A stretch of 64,000 nt of DNA, taken from Myxococcota bacterium (GTDB lineage: Bacteria > Myxococcota_A > UBA9160 > UBA6930). Below are positions 36,696-45,420 of this stretch, one piece after another. Each line of letters starts with the position of its first letter. Positions within the stretch are counted from its first letter, which is position 1. The DNA is taken from assembly GCA_028285625.1 (NCBI GenBank), contig JANQOX010000022.1:124001-188000 (forward strand), given 5' to 3'. The position numbers were made by a program, and so were the translations under genes. The notes under the pieces were generated by a model. The model was not told where the DNA came from and did no database searches. It worked only from the letters and a program-made list of their open reading frames with translations.

Positions 36696-37697
36696 TCAGC
36701 CGCCCTGGGGCACGACCTCCGACACCACCACGCTCCCGCTCTGGGCCTCGAGGCCCGGTAGCTCCGAGACCATGCCAGCGAGGTAGCTGCGCTCGGCATC
36801 GGAGAGTTTCTGGAAGCGCAGGAATACGCCGCGGGGGCCATCGTCGCGCGCCACCTCGCAGCGGACCACCAGCGGCACCCCGCCCGCCCGCACGTGGAGG
36901 GCGATCTCGAGTTCGGACCCCACGTCGAGGCTGCCATCGGAGGCCACGCGCATGCCGCCCATGGAGAGGTCCCGACCCAACAGCACCTGCGGACGTGCAG
37001 CGCCCCGCGCGATCACGCGCCTTCCGTAGACGTGGCGCGCGTCGCGGCGCCGTTCGGACGGGCGCGGCGGGTCGGCCAGCAGTCGCAGCCGCCCCTGGGC
37101 CGCGAGCGGCACCTCGGTGAAGGCCACGCCCGCGAAGCCACCCCGACCGTCGGGCTCGAAGCGGACCACGCGCCCGCCGATCCAACAGGCCCGGGCGCCA
37201 TCGCCGGAAGCCGGCAGCTGAAACCTGAGCCGGCGCCCGACGGCCGCCCTTCGCGGCAACGCCAGTCGCGCCCCGGTGGCCGAGACCTCCAGCATGCGCG
37301 CTTCGAGCCGCCGCAGGCCGAGCCTTGCAGGCACGCGCAGGTCCACCGCAGCGCGCCGCGCGCCTCGCCGCTCGGACGACTCGTCGAGCAGGTGGGCCAG
37401 CAGCAGGCGCAGTGCCTGCGGATCGAGCGGCCGCCGCAGCACGTAGTCGAGACCTGGGCCGAAGACCGGCGGACGGCCGCCTTCGGTCACGGCCAGCCCG
37501 ACACGGCCGGGAACTCCCAGCAGCGGCATCAGGGCCTCGGCCGTGCCGATCACGACGCGGGCGTCGGGTGCCGCCTCGAGCGACCGTACCCAGCGGACGC
37601 CCGTGGCATCGAGGGCGACCGCCACGTCCTCGAGGCCCGCCGCATCGGCAAGCACTACCCGGGTCGTCCCGGCCGGACGGGATCCACGCGTTTCCAT
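36696..37697 (-). CDS. Protein with two PilZ domains
   Basis: A 333-aa cytoplasmic protein. The first ~115 residues look like a receiver-type alpha/beta domain (TTRVVLADAAGLEDVAVAL, YVLRRPLDPQALRLLLAHLL) without a clear phospho-Asp set. Two PilZ-like modules follow. The first has RRAAVDLRVPAR and EVSATGARLALP; the second has RRRDARHVYGRR and DLSMGGMRVAS, which fit the RxxxR and D/NxSxxG cyclic-di-GMP-binding pattern better. It is a likely c-di-GMP effector with unknown target. Start ATG 37697; convergent with prs. Confidence 0.82.
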   Translation of the reverse strand: METRGSRPAGTTRVVLADAAGLEDVAVALDATGVRWVRSLEAAPDARVVIGTAEALMPLLGVPGRVGLAVTEGGRPPVFGPGLDYVLRRPLDPQALRLLLAHLLDESSERRGARRAAVDLRVPARLGLRRLEARMLEVSATGARLALPRRAAVGRRLRFQLPASGDGARACWIGGRVVRFEPDGRGGFAGVAFTEVPLAAQGRLRLLADPPRPSERRRDARHVYGRRVIARGAARPQVLLGRDLSMGGMRVASDGSLDVGSELEIALHVRAGGVPLVVRCEVARDDGPRGVFLRFQKLSDAERSYLAGMVSELPGLEAQSGSVVVSEVVPQGG

Positions 37698-37764
37698 CCC
37701 GGGCGCTGATCGGCAGGGGCAGGCCGCGGCTGAAGCGCGCACTGCCTCGGGCGGCAAGGGCCCC

Positions 37765-38691
37765 CTAGGCGAGGCCCTTCCGCAGGGCCCCGGCGGCCTC
37801 CGCCACCGCCCGTTTCGAGGCCTCGGAGATCCCACCCATGGCCAGGAACCCGTGGATCAGGCCGTCGTAGCGCACCTGCTCGGTGGGCACGCCGGCCTCG
37901 CGCAAGCGCAGGGCGTAGGCCTCCCCCTCGTCGCGCAGGGGGTCGAACTCGGCCGTGAGCACCCGGGCGGGAGGCAGCCCCGCGAGGTTGTCCGCGCGGA
38001 GCGGGGCCGCGTAGGCCTCGTTGCGCGTTGCGGCGTCGGGCACGTAGTGGCCCCAGAACCACTGCATGGAGGCACGCTCGAGCAGGTAGCCCTCGGCGTT
38101 CTCCAGATAGGACGGGCGATCGAAGTCGGCATCGGTCACCGGGTAGACGAGAAGCTGGTACGCGATCGCCGGGGCACCGCGGTCGCGCGCCATCAGCGTC
38201 ACGGCCGCAGCCAGATTGCCTCCCGCACTGTCCCCGCCTACGGCGAGGCGTGCCGGATCCACGCCCAGTTCGCCGGCGTGCTCGGCCACCCAGCAGGCGG
38301 CGGCGTAGCAGTCGTCGGCCGCCGACGGGTAGCGGTGTTCGGGAGCCAGCCGGTAGTCGACCGAGACGACGACGCAGCCGGCATCACGTGCGAGGGTCCG
38401 GCAGGATGGATCGTGGGTGTCGAGGCTCCCGATCACCCACCCCCCCCCGTGGAAGAACACGAGCACGGGCAGCGTGCCCGCGCCCTCGGGCCGATACACG
38501 CGAATGGGAATCTCGCCGCCAGGCCCCGGGATGGCCCGGTCGCTCACCGAGGGGAGCGACACTTCTTCCTGGGGCATCTGCATCGCGTCGAAGAACTGAC
38601 GCGCCTCCTCGGGCGACACCTCGTGAAGCTTGGGCCCGGGGTTGGCTGCGAGCTGATCGAGAACGGCCTTCAGTGCGGGGTCGAGCGGCAT
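37765..38691 (-). CDS. Alpha/beta hydrolase, hormone-sensitive-lipase-like esterase
   Basis: A 308-aa family IV esterase. Seen: the oxyanion-hole motif FFHGGGWVIGS, the Ser nucleophile GGDSAGGNLAAA, the Asp in TAEFDPLRDEGEAYA and the His in DGLIHGFLAMG. It should hydrolyse short acyl esters in the cytoplasm. ATG 38691 with AAGGA seven bases upstream gives the standard length. It starts 31 bp downstream of the LLM oxidoreductase gene (same strand), so it is probably in one unit with it and the acyl-CoA dehydrogenase. Confidence 0.92.
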   Translation of the reverse strand: MPLDPALKAVLDQLAANPGPKLHEVSPEEARQFFDAMQMPQEEVSLPSVSDRAIPGPGGEIPIRVYRPEGAGTLPVLVFFHGGGWVIGSLDTHDPSCRTLARDAGCVVVSVDYRLAPEHRYPSAADDCYAAACWVAEHAGELGVDPARLAVGGDSAGGNLAAAVTLMARDRGAPAIAYQLLVYPVTDADFDRPSYLENAEGYLLERASMQWFWGHYVPDAATRNEAYAAPLRADNLAGLPPARVLTAEFDPLRDEGEAYALRLREAGVPTEQVRYDGLIHGFLAMGGISEASKRAVAEAAGALRKGLA

Positions 38692-38722
38692 GTCGGTGTC
38701 CTTTGCGGCGATGCGCGCGACC

Positions 38723-39655
38723 CTACGACGGGACCCCGACCGGGTCAACGTCGGGCGCCGCGGCGACGAGGCCGAGCCGAGCAAGCAGGGAACCGGTGGC
38801 GTCGAGGTCGGCGAGCGAGGTCGACGTCGGCACCAGGATCACCTCGTCGGCGCCGGCCTCGCGGAGCGATAGCAGCGCATCACCCAGGGCTTCGGAACCG
38901 GCAGCCCGGCAGCGGGCCGCCATGGCCTGCGCCGGAGCCTCGCCGAACACGCCGAGGTACCTGCGGGCGTAGGCGTCGAGCCTCGGTGCGGCGTCGCCAC
39001 CGAGCGCGTACCAGAAGCTGGTCGCGTGCCACGGCCGGTCCGGCCGACCGGCTTCGGCCCACGCCTGGTCGGCACGCCCGAACAGGTCGGCCGTCTCGGC
39101 CGCATCGGGACCCAGGCTGAAGCCGGCGATGCCCTCCGCCCAGCGGGCAGCGCGCGCCAGCGGGCGGGCGCCACTCGCCGCCGCCCAGATCGGCGGGCCC
39201 GCAGCCCGCATGGGCGGCGGACCGATGGCGGCCGATGCGCCCGGCAACAGGCTCTGCGCCCAGGTCGCGTGCAGGGTCGCCACCTGCTCGTCCATGCGCG
39301 CGTGGCGGCGCTCGAACGAAGCCCCCGCCACGCGGTAGTCCTCCTCCCGCCCTCCTACGCCGACTCCCACCACGAGACGACCGCCGGCGATCTGATCGAT
39401 CGAGGCGAGCTGCTTGGCCAGCCAGGCGGCCCGGTGAAGCGGCAGCACCAGGATGGTCGCCACCAGCTGGACGCGCTCGGTGACCGCCGCCGCAGCCGCC
39501 AGCGCCACCCGGATCTCGAGGTTGGGAAACGCCAGCCGCTCGCCGACGGCCAACGACGAGAACGGACCCTGGTCCACGGCACGGCACCAGTCGAGCAGCG
39601 TGGCGCGATCCATGGCCTCGGGTGCCATCGTCGGGAGGGTCATGCCGACGCGCAT
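38723..39655 (-). CDS. LLM class (luciferase-like) oxidoreductase, F420-type
   Basis: A 310-aa TIM-barrel flavin- or F420-dependent oxidoreductase. Seen: the N-terminal strand MRVGMTLPTMAPEA, SLAVGERLAFPN, TERVQLVATILVLPLHRAAW, the phosphate-binding IAGGRLVVGVGVGG, then REEDYRVAGASFERRHARMDE. The subgroup is usually annotated as F420-dependent, but cofactor choice cannot be read from the sequence. The substrate is unknown. It sits between an esterase gene and an acyl-CoA dehydrogenase gene on the same strand. Confidence 0.87.
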   Translation of the reverse strand: MRVGMTLPTMAPEAMDRATLLDWCRAVDQGPFSSLAVGERLAFPNLEIRVALAAAAAVTERVQLVATILVLPLHRAAWLAKQLASIDQIAGGRLVVGVGVGGREEDYRVAGASFERRHARMDEQVATLHATWAQSLLPGASAAIGPPPMRAAGPPIWAAASGARPLARAARWAEGIAGFSLGPDAAETADLFGRADQAWAEAGRPDRPWHATSFWYALGGDAAPRLDAYARRYLGVFGEAPAQAMAARCRAAGSEALGDALLSLREAGADEVILVPTSTSLADLDATGSLLARLGLVAAAPDVDPVGVPS

Positions 39656-39728
39656 CGCGCGACCGTAGCCCGATCGAACCGGGTCAGCCCCGGTGGCGCC
39701 GGGCCACAGGTCGGCCGAGACGTGGGAG

Positions 39729-40871
39729 TCAGCCCAGCCCCAACCGCCGCGCGATGATCACCTTCATGATCTCGTTCGTGCCGGCGTAGATCGATTGCAC
39801 GGCGGCGTCGAGATAGTCGGCGGAGATCGGGTACTCGCTCATGAACCCGTAGCCCCCGTGCAGCTGGAGGCACTCGGCCGCGACCTTCTTCTGCAGGTCG
39901 GTGCACCACCACTTGGCCATGCTGACCTCGGACACGATCTCGTCGCCCCGGCAGTGGGCCTCCAGAAGCCGGTCGACGAAGGCCTGCCCGATCTCCATCT
40001 CCGTCGCCAGCTCGGCCAGCTTGAATTGCGTGTTCTGGAAGCCCGCGATCGGTTGGCCGAAGGCCTCGCGCTCCTTGACGTAGGCCAGGGTGTCGTCGAT
40101 CGAGCGCCGAACCGAAGCCATCGAGCCCACGCCGATGCAGAGGCGCTCCTGCTGGAGCTTCTCCATCAGCATCTTGAAGCCCTGCCCCTCCCCGCCCAGC
40201 AGGTTCTCTGCGGGCACGCGGCACCCCTCGAAGAAGAGTTCGCTCGTATCCTGGCCCTTGAGACCGATCTTCTCGAGGTTGCGACCCCGCTGGAAGCCGG
40301 GCGTGTCCGCCTCCACCAGGAGCAGGCTGATCCCGTCGTGGCGCTTGTCGGGGTCGGTCTTCGCCACCACGATCACGAGGTCGCAGTTCTGCCCGTTCGA
40401 GATGAACGTCTTCGCGCCGTCCACCACGTAGTGGTCCCCATCCCGAATGGCGCGGGTCTTCACGTTCGCCAGGTCGGACCCGGTACCGGGCTCGGTCATG
40501 GCGATCGCCACCAGGCAGTCGCCTGCGATGGCGGGGACCAGGAACTGCTGCTTCTGCGCCTCGGTGCCGTAGGTCGTGAGGTACGGCATGCAGATGTCGG
40601 TATGCAGCGACGCCTGCAGGGCGTGGGCACGCGCGTAGGCCAGCTCTTCCATCACGATCGCGTCGAACAGGAAGTCGCCGCCGGCCCCGCCATAGGCCTC
40701 GGGCTGGTTGGCGCCGAGGTAGCCCTCCTCGCCCATCCGCTTCCACGCCGACCGCGGAACGATGCCGGCGCGATTCCAGGCCTCGACATGGGGAGCGACC
40801 TCGGCGTCGACGAAGCGCCGGAACTGCTCTCGGAACAGCTCGTGCTCCTCCCCGAAGATCTCGCGTCGCAT
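39729..40871 (-). CDS. Acyl-CoA dehydrogenase
   Basis: A 380-aa FAD flavoenzyme that introduces an alpha-beta double bond into acyl-CoA and passes electrons to ETF. Seen: the signature AMTEPGTGSDLANVKTRA, TFISNGQ, VKEREAFGQPI, the C-terminal LHGGYGFMSEYPI and the catalytic Glu region YAGTNEIMKVIIARRLG. Length is normal (~380). ATG 40871 has a strong GGAGGAGG upstream. It is the first gene of a probable unit with the LLM oxidoreductase and esterase. Chain-length preference is unknown. Confidence 0.95.
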   Translation of the reverse strand: MRREIFGEEHELFREQFRRFVDAEVAPHVEAWNRAGIVPRSAWKRMGEEGYLGANQPEAYGGAGGDFLFDAIVMEELAYARAHALQASLHTDICMPYLTTYGTEAQKQQFLVPAIAGDCLVAIAMTEPGTGSDLANVKTRAIRDGDHYVVDGAKTFISNGQNCDLVIVVAKTDPDKRHDGISLLLVEADTPGFQRGRNLEKIGLKGQDTSELFFEGCRVPAENLLGGEGQGFKMLMEKLQQERLCIGVGSMASVRRSIDDTLAYVKEREAFGQPIAGFQNTQFKLAELATEMEIGQAFVDRLLEAHCRGDEIVSEVSMAKWWCTDLQKKVAAECLQLHGGYGFMSEYPISADYLDAAVQSIYAGTNEIMKVIIARRLGLG

Positions 40872-40941
40872 GGCTGCCTCCTCCGTCCGGACGCGGAGCG
40901 TGCCACTGGGCCGCGGCCGGGGCAACGAGGGCGAAGGGGAC

Positions 40942-41355
40942 CTAGAACTCGAGCTCGAGACGCAGGCCGTAGCCGCGCTTGGTGACCGGCCCACCGAGCT
41001 TCAGCACCATGCGGCGGTCGTCGACCACCATCTTCTTCTTCCACTGGAGGCCACTGAGCTTGATCCGGAACTCGCCGCCCTCGAGCCAGCCGATGTCGGC
41101 GTGGCGCTGGCGGCCGAGCTCCATCAAGACCTCGCGTTCGATGCGATGCGGCACGGCGCGCAAGGGCTCCTCGCCGCGCGCGGGAGCCGCAACCATCCAC
41201 GCGCTACCCACCAGGACGCACGACCCGAGAGCTCCCCCTACACGTCGACGCCAGCCGCGACTGCTTGCGTGCTGCGGCCCGGCCTGGGCACGGCCCGTCG
41301 CCGCATCGGGGCGCCGGGTCTCGGGCTTCGGGAGGGTCGTTCGAGGGCGTCGCAT
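40942..41355 (-). CDS. Hypothetical exported small protein
   Basis: A 137-aa protein of no family I recognise. The N-terminal ~40 residues are very basic, followed by a hydrophobic stretch (GGALGSCVLVGSAWMVAAPARGEE) that looks like a signal peptide with Ala-x-Ala-like cleavage near APARG. The mature ~75 residues are strand-rich with alternating hydrophobics (GGEFRIKLSGLQWKKKMVV, RRMVLKLGG) and end YGLRLELEF, which suggests a small beta-sheet envelope protein. The start could lie downstream of 41355. Nothing clear lies in the ~190 bp upstream. Confidence 0.6.
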   Translation of the reverse strand: MRRPRTTLPKPETRRPDAATGRAQAGPQHASSRGWRRRVGGALGSCVLVGSAWMVAAPARGEEPLRAVPHRIEREVLMELGRQRHADIGWLEGGEFRIKLSGLQWKKKMVVDDRRMVLKLGGPVTKRGYGLRLELEF

Positions 41356-41548
41356 GGCGCGACCTCCTCTACCCCCTCCTCGTTGGCGGATTCGGTATCG
41401 CGAACGAGAGTAGCTCGACGCGGGCCGCGTTGCATCGCTTCATCGCGTTGCACACGACTTGCGCGACCGTTGCGTGACCTCGGAACCCGTCGGCCGTCGC
41501 CTAACAAAGAGGGACGCGACCGGCCACGCGTCCCAGGCGCAGCGGGGG

Positions 41549-41923
41549 TCAGCGGCGAACGACGACCACGTCGACCTGGCCGCGCGGACCCACATACCAG
41601 CTGGCCAGCCAACTCGTGGCGCCCACCACCAGGGCGCCGAGCAGGGCCGAACCAAAGCCGTCTACCTGGAGCCCCCCGATCAGACGCGCGACGAGCAGCA
41701 GCATGCCGGCATTGATCACCCAGAGGAACAGGCCCAGCGTGAGCACCGTGACCGGCAGCGTGAGGAGCACCACCAGCGGGCGGACGAACGCGTTGACCAC
41801 ACCGAGGAGGAGCGCCGCCCAGACGAGGGTGCTCCCGGGCTCGAGGTGGATGCCGCCCACCAGCTGCGCCGCGAGCCAGAGTCCGGCGGCACAGACGAGA
41901 GCGCGAATCAGGAAGCCCGGCAT
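41549..41923 (-). CDS. Small four-helix membrane protein, PF04020 (phage holin family) type
   Basis: A 124-aa integral membrane protein with four hydrophobic segments: ALVCAAGLWLAAQLVGGIHL, TLVWAALLLGVVNAFVRPLV, LTLPVTVLTLGLFLWVINAG and FGSALLGALVVGATSWLASW. The pattern NAFVRPLVVLLTLPVTVLTLGLF is diagnostic of PF04020, often annotated as phage holin family although it is a normal chromosomal protein of unknown role. It starts 27 bp downstream of the GCS2-family gene and is probably cotranscribed with it. Confidence 0.88.
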   Translation of the reverse strand: MPGFLIRALVCAAGLWLAAQLVGGIHLEPGSTLVWAALLLGVVNAFVRPLVVLLTLPVTVLTLGLFLWVINAGMLLLVARLIGGLQVDGFGSALLGALVVGATSWLASWYVGPRGQVDVVVVRR

Positions 41924-41950
41924 CCCACGAGGGTACCCGGCCCGGGCCCG

Positions 41951-43435
41951 CTAGCGAGGCGCGAGCGCATCGGGAAGCGGCCAGGCGTGCACCGGCTCGC
42001 CCGCCTCCGAGCGCTGCATGTACGCCACGAACATCGCTTCGAGCCCGCCGGCCCGGCCGAGCGCGGGTTCGAGCCGCGCCAACGCCTCGCGCTGCCAGCG
42101 CGCGCCCGTCTGACCGGTGCGCGCGCGCTCCGCGATGCAGTGCAGGTGCGGGTCGGCATCCGCGGCGTCGACGCCGGCACTGCGCAGTCCCTCGGCGGCC
42201 ACGTCCAGGAGATCGACCACCAGGTCGCCGGCGCGGCGCGCGACCACACCCGAGCCGGCGGGCCAGGCGAGTTCGGCGTCGGGCCCCCGGCGCGCGGCCC
42301 GATAGAAGTTGCGGTGGGCGTGCTCGAAGGGAAAGTGCGGGCGCCAGCCGGGGTCGGCGGCGAGGCCCTGGGCGAGCCCCACCAGGAACGCGGTGTTCGC
42401 GACCATGTCGGCCACCGTGGGTCCAGCGGGCAGGGCCCGCATCTCGACGCGCAGGTGCCCGCCCTCCGAGGGATCGTAGATGGCGCGGTTCCAGCGCCAG
42501 ACCGTGCCCTGGTGCAGGCGCAGCTCGCGCAGCCGGGGCACGCCACCGCCTCGCGCGACCTCTGCGGGGTCCTCGTCATCCAGTACGGGCAGCAGCGGCT
42601 CGTGGAGCGCCACGTTCTCGGCGAACAGGTCGTGGGCACCGTCGATCCAACCGCGACCGAACGAGACCCGCGCCTCGTCGCTGCGGCGGCCGGGCCCGCG
42701 GTCGTCGACGGACTGCTTGAACAGGGCGACCCGCGTCTCGTCCCAAAGCCGGCGCGCCATGAAGGTGGGCGCGTTCGCCGCCACGGCGAGAACCGGCGCC
42801 GTGGCGAGCTGCAACGCGTTGTAGAGCCGCGCGAACGGCCCGGGCGCCACGCGGAGGTGAACCTGCAGCGAGGTGTTCGCGCCCTCGAAGGTCACGTCGT
42901 TCGACGCGGTCTCCAGGCTGTCCTCGCCTTGGATGTGCAGGCGGAAGGGCTCGCGGCGCAGTCGCCGCAGACCCGCCGCGAGCGCCCGATAGCGCATGCT
43001 CTCGGTCATGGACTCGGGCCGGAAGTCCTCTTCGCGCAGGGTGGGAACGATGCCCACCACCGCTACACGCGCCCCATGGCGCGTGGCAGAACGCCTCAAC
43101 TCCCCCAGGGCGCTCTCGAACTCCCCGGTCAATGCGGCGAAGGGCCTCCCGGCCAGCGGCCCGTAGCGCAGGTTGCACTCCAGGTTGAAGCGCTCGAGTT
43201 CGAACGTCATCCGCGGGTCGAGCGTGCCGGCCAGCACCTCGCGGTTGATCGGCAACGGCCGCCCCCGATCGTCCACCAAGGCGACCTCGAGCTCTGCACC
43301 GATCGTCGCAGGCCCCTCGCCGAACCCCGGCCACCCGAGTACGGTTCTCAATACGCCCAGCGAGTCGTCGAGCCGCTCGGCGAACCGTTCGTACTGCGAC
43401 TCGTCGAACTCGTCGCGATCGATCTCGAGCCCCAA
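41951..43435 (-). CDS. Glutamate-cysteine ligase family (GCS2) carboxylate-amine ligase
   Basis: A 494-aa ATP-dependent ligase. Seen: the glutamate/ATP region TIGAELEVALVDD with acidic metal ligands, FELERFNLECNLRYGPLAG, VVGIVPTL, the substrate loop TFEGANTSLQVHLRV, and AVAANAPTFMARRLWDETRVALFKQS. The family makes gamma-glutamylcysteine or related gamma-glutamyl amides; glutathione synthesis is possible but no gshB is present. GTG/ATG choice is not critical; ATG 43435 leaves ~45 residues before the catalytic motif. The downstream PF04020 gene is 27 bp away. Confidence 0.85.
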   Translation of the reverse strand: MGLEIDRDEFDESQYERFAERLDDSLGVLRTVLGWPGFGEGPATIGAELEVALVDDRGRPLPINREVLAGTLDPRMTFELERFNLECNLRYGPLAGRPFAALTGEFESALGELRRSATRHGARVAVVGIVPTLREEDFRPESMTESMRYRALAAGLRRLRREPFRLHIQGEDSLETASNDVTFEGANTSLQVHLRVAPGPFARLYNALQLATAPVLAVAANAPTFMARRLWDETRVALFKQSVDDRGPGRRSDEARVSFGRGWIDGAHDLFAENVALHEPLLPVLDDEDPAEVARGGGVPRLRELRLHQGTVWRWNRAIYDPSEGGHLRVEMRALPAGPTVADMVANTAFLVGLAQGLAADPGWRPHFPFEHAHRNFYRAARRGPDAELAWPAGSGVVARRAGDLVVDLLDVAAEGLRSAGVDAADADPHLHCIAERARTGQTGARWQREALARLEPALGRAGGLEAMFVAYMQRSEAGEPVHAWPLPDALAPR

Positions 43436-43517
43436 GCCCTACCCCGCTCCTGCTCCGCAGCGCTTCCTGGCACCGATCCTGCACCACGTCCGGCCCGTTA
43501 TCGAGGAGAACCTCGCG

Positions 43518-43922
43518 ATGTTCCAAGCCAGCCATCTGATGCGCGGGGACGTGATCACGGTCTCTCCGGACGACGCCATCGAGGACGTCGCCAGCTGGAT
43601 GCGACTGGGGCGCCTACGACAGCTCCCTGTCGTCGTGAACGACGGCCTCCTCGGGGAGATCTCGTTTCTCGCGATCGTCGAAGCCTCGCTCCGCGACTCG
43701 CCCGCCGGCGCGGCGCGTGCGGTGCGCGACCTGATGCAACGCGCCGAGGACCTCGCCGCGCCCGATACGGCCCCGCCAGCCCTGGTGGGCTGCCTGGCGC
43801 GTCGCGGCGTGGGGTTCGTTCCGGTCGTGGAGCCCGGCGCCCCCACCCCCCGCCTGGTGGGCATCGTCACCGAGCGCGACCTGCTGCGCCTCGCCGCGGC
43901 CCACCCGGAACCCACCCCCTAG
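43518..43922 (+). CDS. CBS-domain protein
   Basis: A 134-aa protein made of a CBS pair (Bateman module): MRGDVITVSPDDAIEDVASWM, RLRQLPVVVNDGLLGEISF, then a degenerate second CBS with VGFVPVVEPGAP and LVGIVTERDLLRL. It should bind an adenine nucleotide and act as a sensor. ATG 43518 has GAGGAGA eight bases upstream. It points toward the minus-strand Usp/CBS operon and ends 70 bp from a second CBS gene, so the two CBS genes are convergent. Confidence 0.88.
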   Translation: MFQASHLMRGDVITVSPDDAIEDVASWMRLGRLRQLPVVVNDGLLGEISFLAIVEASLRDSPAGAARAVRDLMQRAEDLAAPDTAPPALVGCLARRGVGFVPVVEPGAPTPRLVGIVTERDLLRLAAAHPEPTP

Positions 43923-43991
43923 CGCACACGAGGAGTGCGCCCGGGCTCGCGAGCGGGCCAAGCTCGCGCCCACGCGAATCGGGTGCACGGG

Positions 43992-44447
43992 TCACGCGGA
44001 GGTCGATCCGGCCTCGGCCTCGGCCTCGTCCTCGCCATAGACCCCGCGCAGCAGGTCGGTCTCGGTCAGGAGGCCGCGGAGCTTGCCCGAAGCCGTCACC
44101 ACCGGCAGACAGCCGATCTTGTGGCGGAGCAGCAGCCGAGCCGCCTGCCGCAGCGTGGCATCCGGAAGCACCGTGACCGGGTCCCGGGTCATGACGTCGT
44201 CCACCAGGATCGAGCGCAGGAAGACCCGGCGATCGCTCTCTCCCACGTCGAGCGTGCGCGAGAGCCCAGCCGCCAACAGGTCGCGCTGGGACACCACACC
44301 CACCAGCGCGCCGCCCTCGGTCACCGGCAGATGGCGGATCCGGCCCAGCTGCATCACATCGTCGACGAGGTCGAGGCGTTCGCCAGGCTCCACCGACGCG
44401 AAGCTGTCGGCCATCCAGTCGACGACACGGCGGTCGGTAGGGTCCAC
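43992..44447 (-). CDS. CBS-pair protein
   Basis: A 151-aa stand-alone Bateman module. CBS1 covers VVDWMADSFASVEPGERLDL and RIRHLPVTEGGALVGVVSQRDLL; CBS2 covers VDDVMTRDPVTVLPDATLRQ and HKIGCLPVVTASGKLRGLLTETDLL. Both halves keep the GxxxxxDLL nucleotide-binding motif, so it probably binds AMP/ADP/ATP. It is the last gene of an apparent operon: histidine kinase, NtrC-type regulator, tandem Usp, CBS (58-bp gap to Usp). This resembles hypoxia-type gene sets in other bacteria, by analogy only. Confidence 0.93.
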   Translation of the reverse strand: MDPTDRRVVDWMADSFASVEPGERLDLVDDVMQLGRIRHLPVTEGGALVGVVSQRDLLAAGLSRTLDVGESDRRVFLRSILVDDVMTRDPVTVLPDATLRQAARLLLRHKIGCLPVVTASGKLRGLLTETDLLRGVYGEDEAEAEAGSTSA

Positions 44448-44505
44448 CTGGCTCCTCTGAACTCGCGAAGGGTGGCCGCTCGCCCCGCAGCCGCGTGCGA
44501 GGCGG

Positions 44506-45387
44506 CTAGGACTTCACCGTGAGGACCGAGCACGCCGCATGACGCAGCGTTCGCTCCGCGACGCTTCCCAGGATCACGTGCTTCAGGCCCGTGAGTCCGC
44601 GCGAACCGGTGACCACCAGGTCCGCGCCAATGTCCTCGGCCGCGTCGGCCAGTGCGTAGGCCGGCGCCGCACTGGCGAGGTGAAGCTCCACCGTGCCCAC
44701 CCCTGACGCGCGGACGCGCTCGGCGACCTCGCCGAGCCGCTTCTCGGCGGCGGCGCGCGCCGAGTCGACGAACGTGTCGGGAATGGCGACCTCGTAGGGG
44801 GTGACCAGCGGGATGCGCAGATCGACGGCATGCACCAGATGGAGCGTTGCGCCGAACTCACGCGCCAGCAGCGATGCCGTGTCGACGGCCGCGACGGAGT
44901 CGTCGGAGAAGTCGACGCCCACCAGGATCGCACGGGGCGGAAACTCCGGCGCGTCGCCCTTGACCGTGAGGACGGGGCAGCTCACCAGGTGCACGGTGCG
45001 CTCGGCGACGCTCCCGAGCAGGATGTGCTTCATCCCCGTCAGCCCGCGCGTGCCCACCACGAGGACATCCACATCGAGTTCCGCCGCGCGGTCGGCAACG
45101 GCGGAGGCGGCCGGGACCTCACCCACGAAGGCCGTGCCCTCGAGCCCGGCCTCGCGCGCACGCGCGGTCGCCGCGTCGAGCTTCTCCTGGGCCACGCGGC
45201 GTGCGTCGGCCAGGAACTCGGTCGGCAGCGAGACCGCATAGGGCTCGAAGATCGGCAGCGCCATCTCGAGCGCATGGACCGTGTGGAGCTCGGCGTCGCC
45301 GGCTCTGGCAATGGCAATCGCGGCATCGAGGGCGCGCTCCGAAGCCTCCGAGAAATCGACGGCCACGAGGATGCGTTCGAGCTTCAT
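44506..45387 (-). CDS. Tandem-domain universal stress protein
   Basis: A 293-aa protein with two Usp domains. Domain 1 (~1-145) has ILVAVDFSEASERALDAA and GTRGLTGMKHILLGSVAERTV; domain 2 (~150-293) has ILVGVDFSDDSVAAVDTA and GSRGLTGLKHVILGSVAERT. Both carry the complete G-x2-G-x9-G-S/T ATP-binding motif. The two halves are clearly duplicated from one another. It lies 33 bp downstream of the NtrC-type regulator on the same strand, so it is likely cotranscribed with the gas-sensor two-component system. Confidence 0.95.
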   Translation of the reverse strand: MKLERILVAVDFSEASERALDAAIAIARAGDAELHTVHALEMALPIFEPYAVSLPTEFLADARRVAQEKLDAATARAREAGLEGTAFVGEVPAASAVADRAAELDVDVLVVGTRGLTGMKHILLGSVAERTVHLVSCPVLTVKGDAPEFPPRAILVGVDFSDDSVAAVDTASLLAREFGATLHLVHAVDLRIPLVTPYEVAIPDTFVDSARAAAEKRLGEVAERVRASGVGTVELHLASAAPAYALADAAEDIGADLVVTGSRGLTGLKHVILGSVAERTLRHAACSVLTVKS

Positions 45388-45420
45388 GAGTCGGGGGGTC
45401 CTCCCAGGGGCCGAGCTTCT

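Noticed and set aside
41549..41923. Prophage holin
   Set aside because: PF04020 members are often called phage holin family, but no other phage genes, integrase or attachment sites are nearby; it follows a GCS2-family gene as an ordinary chromosomal membrane protein.
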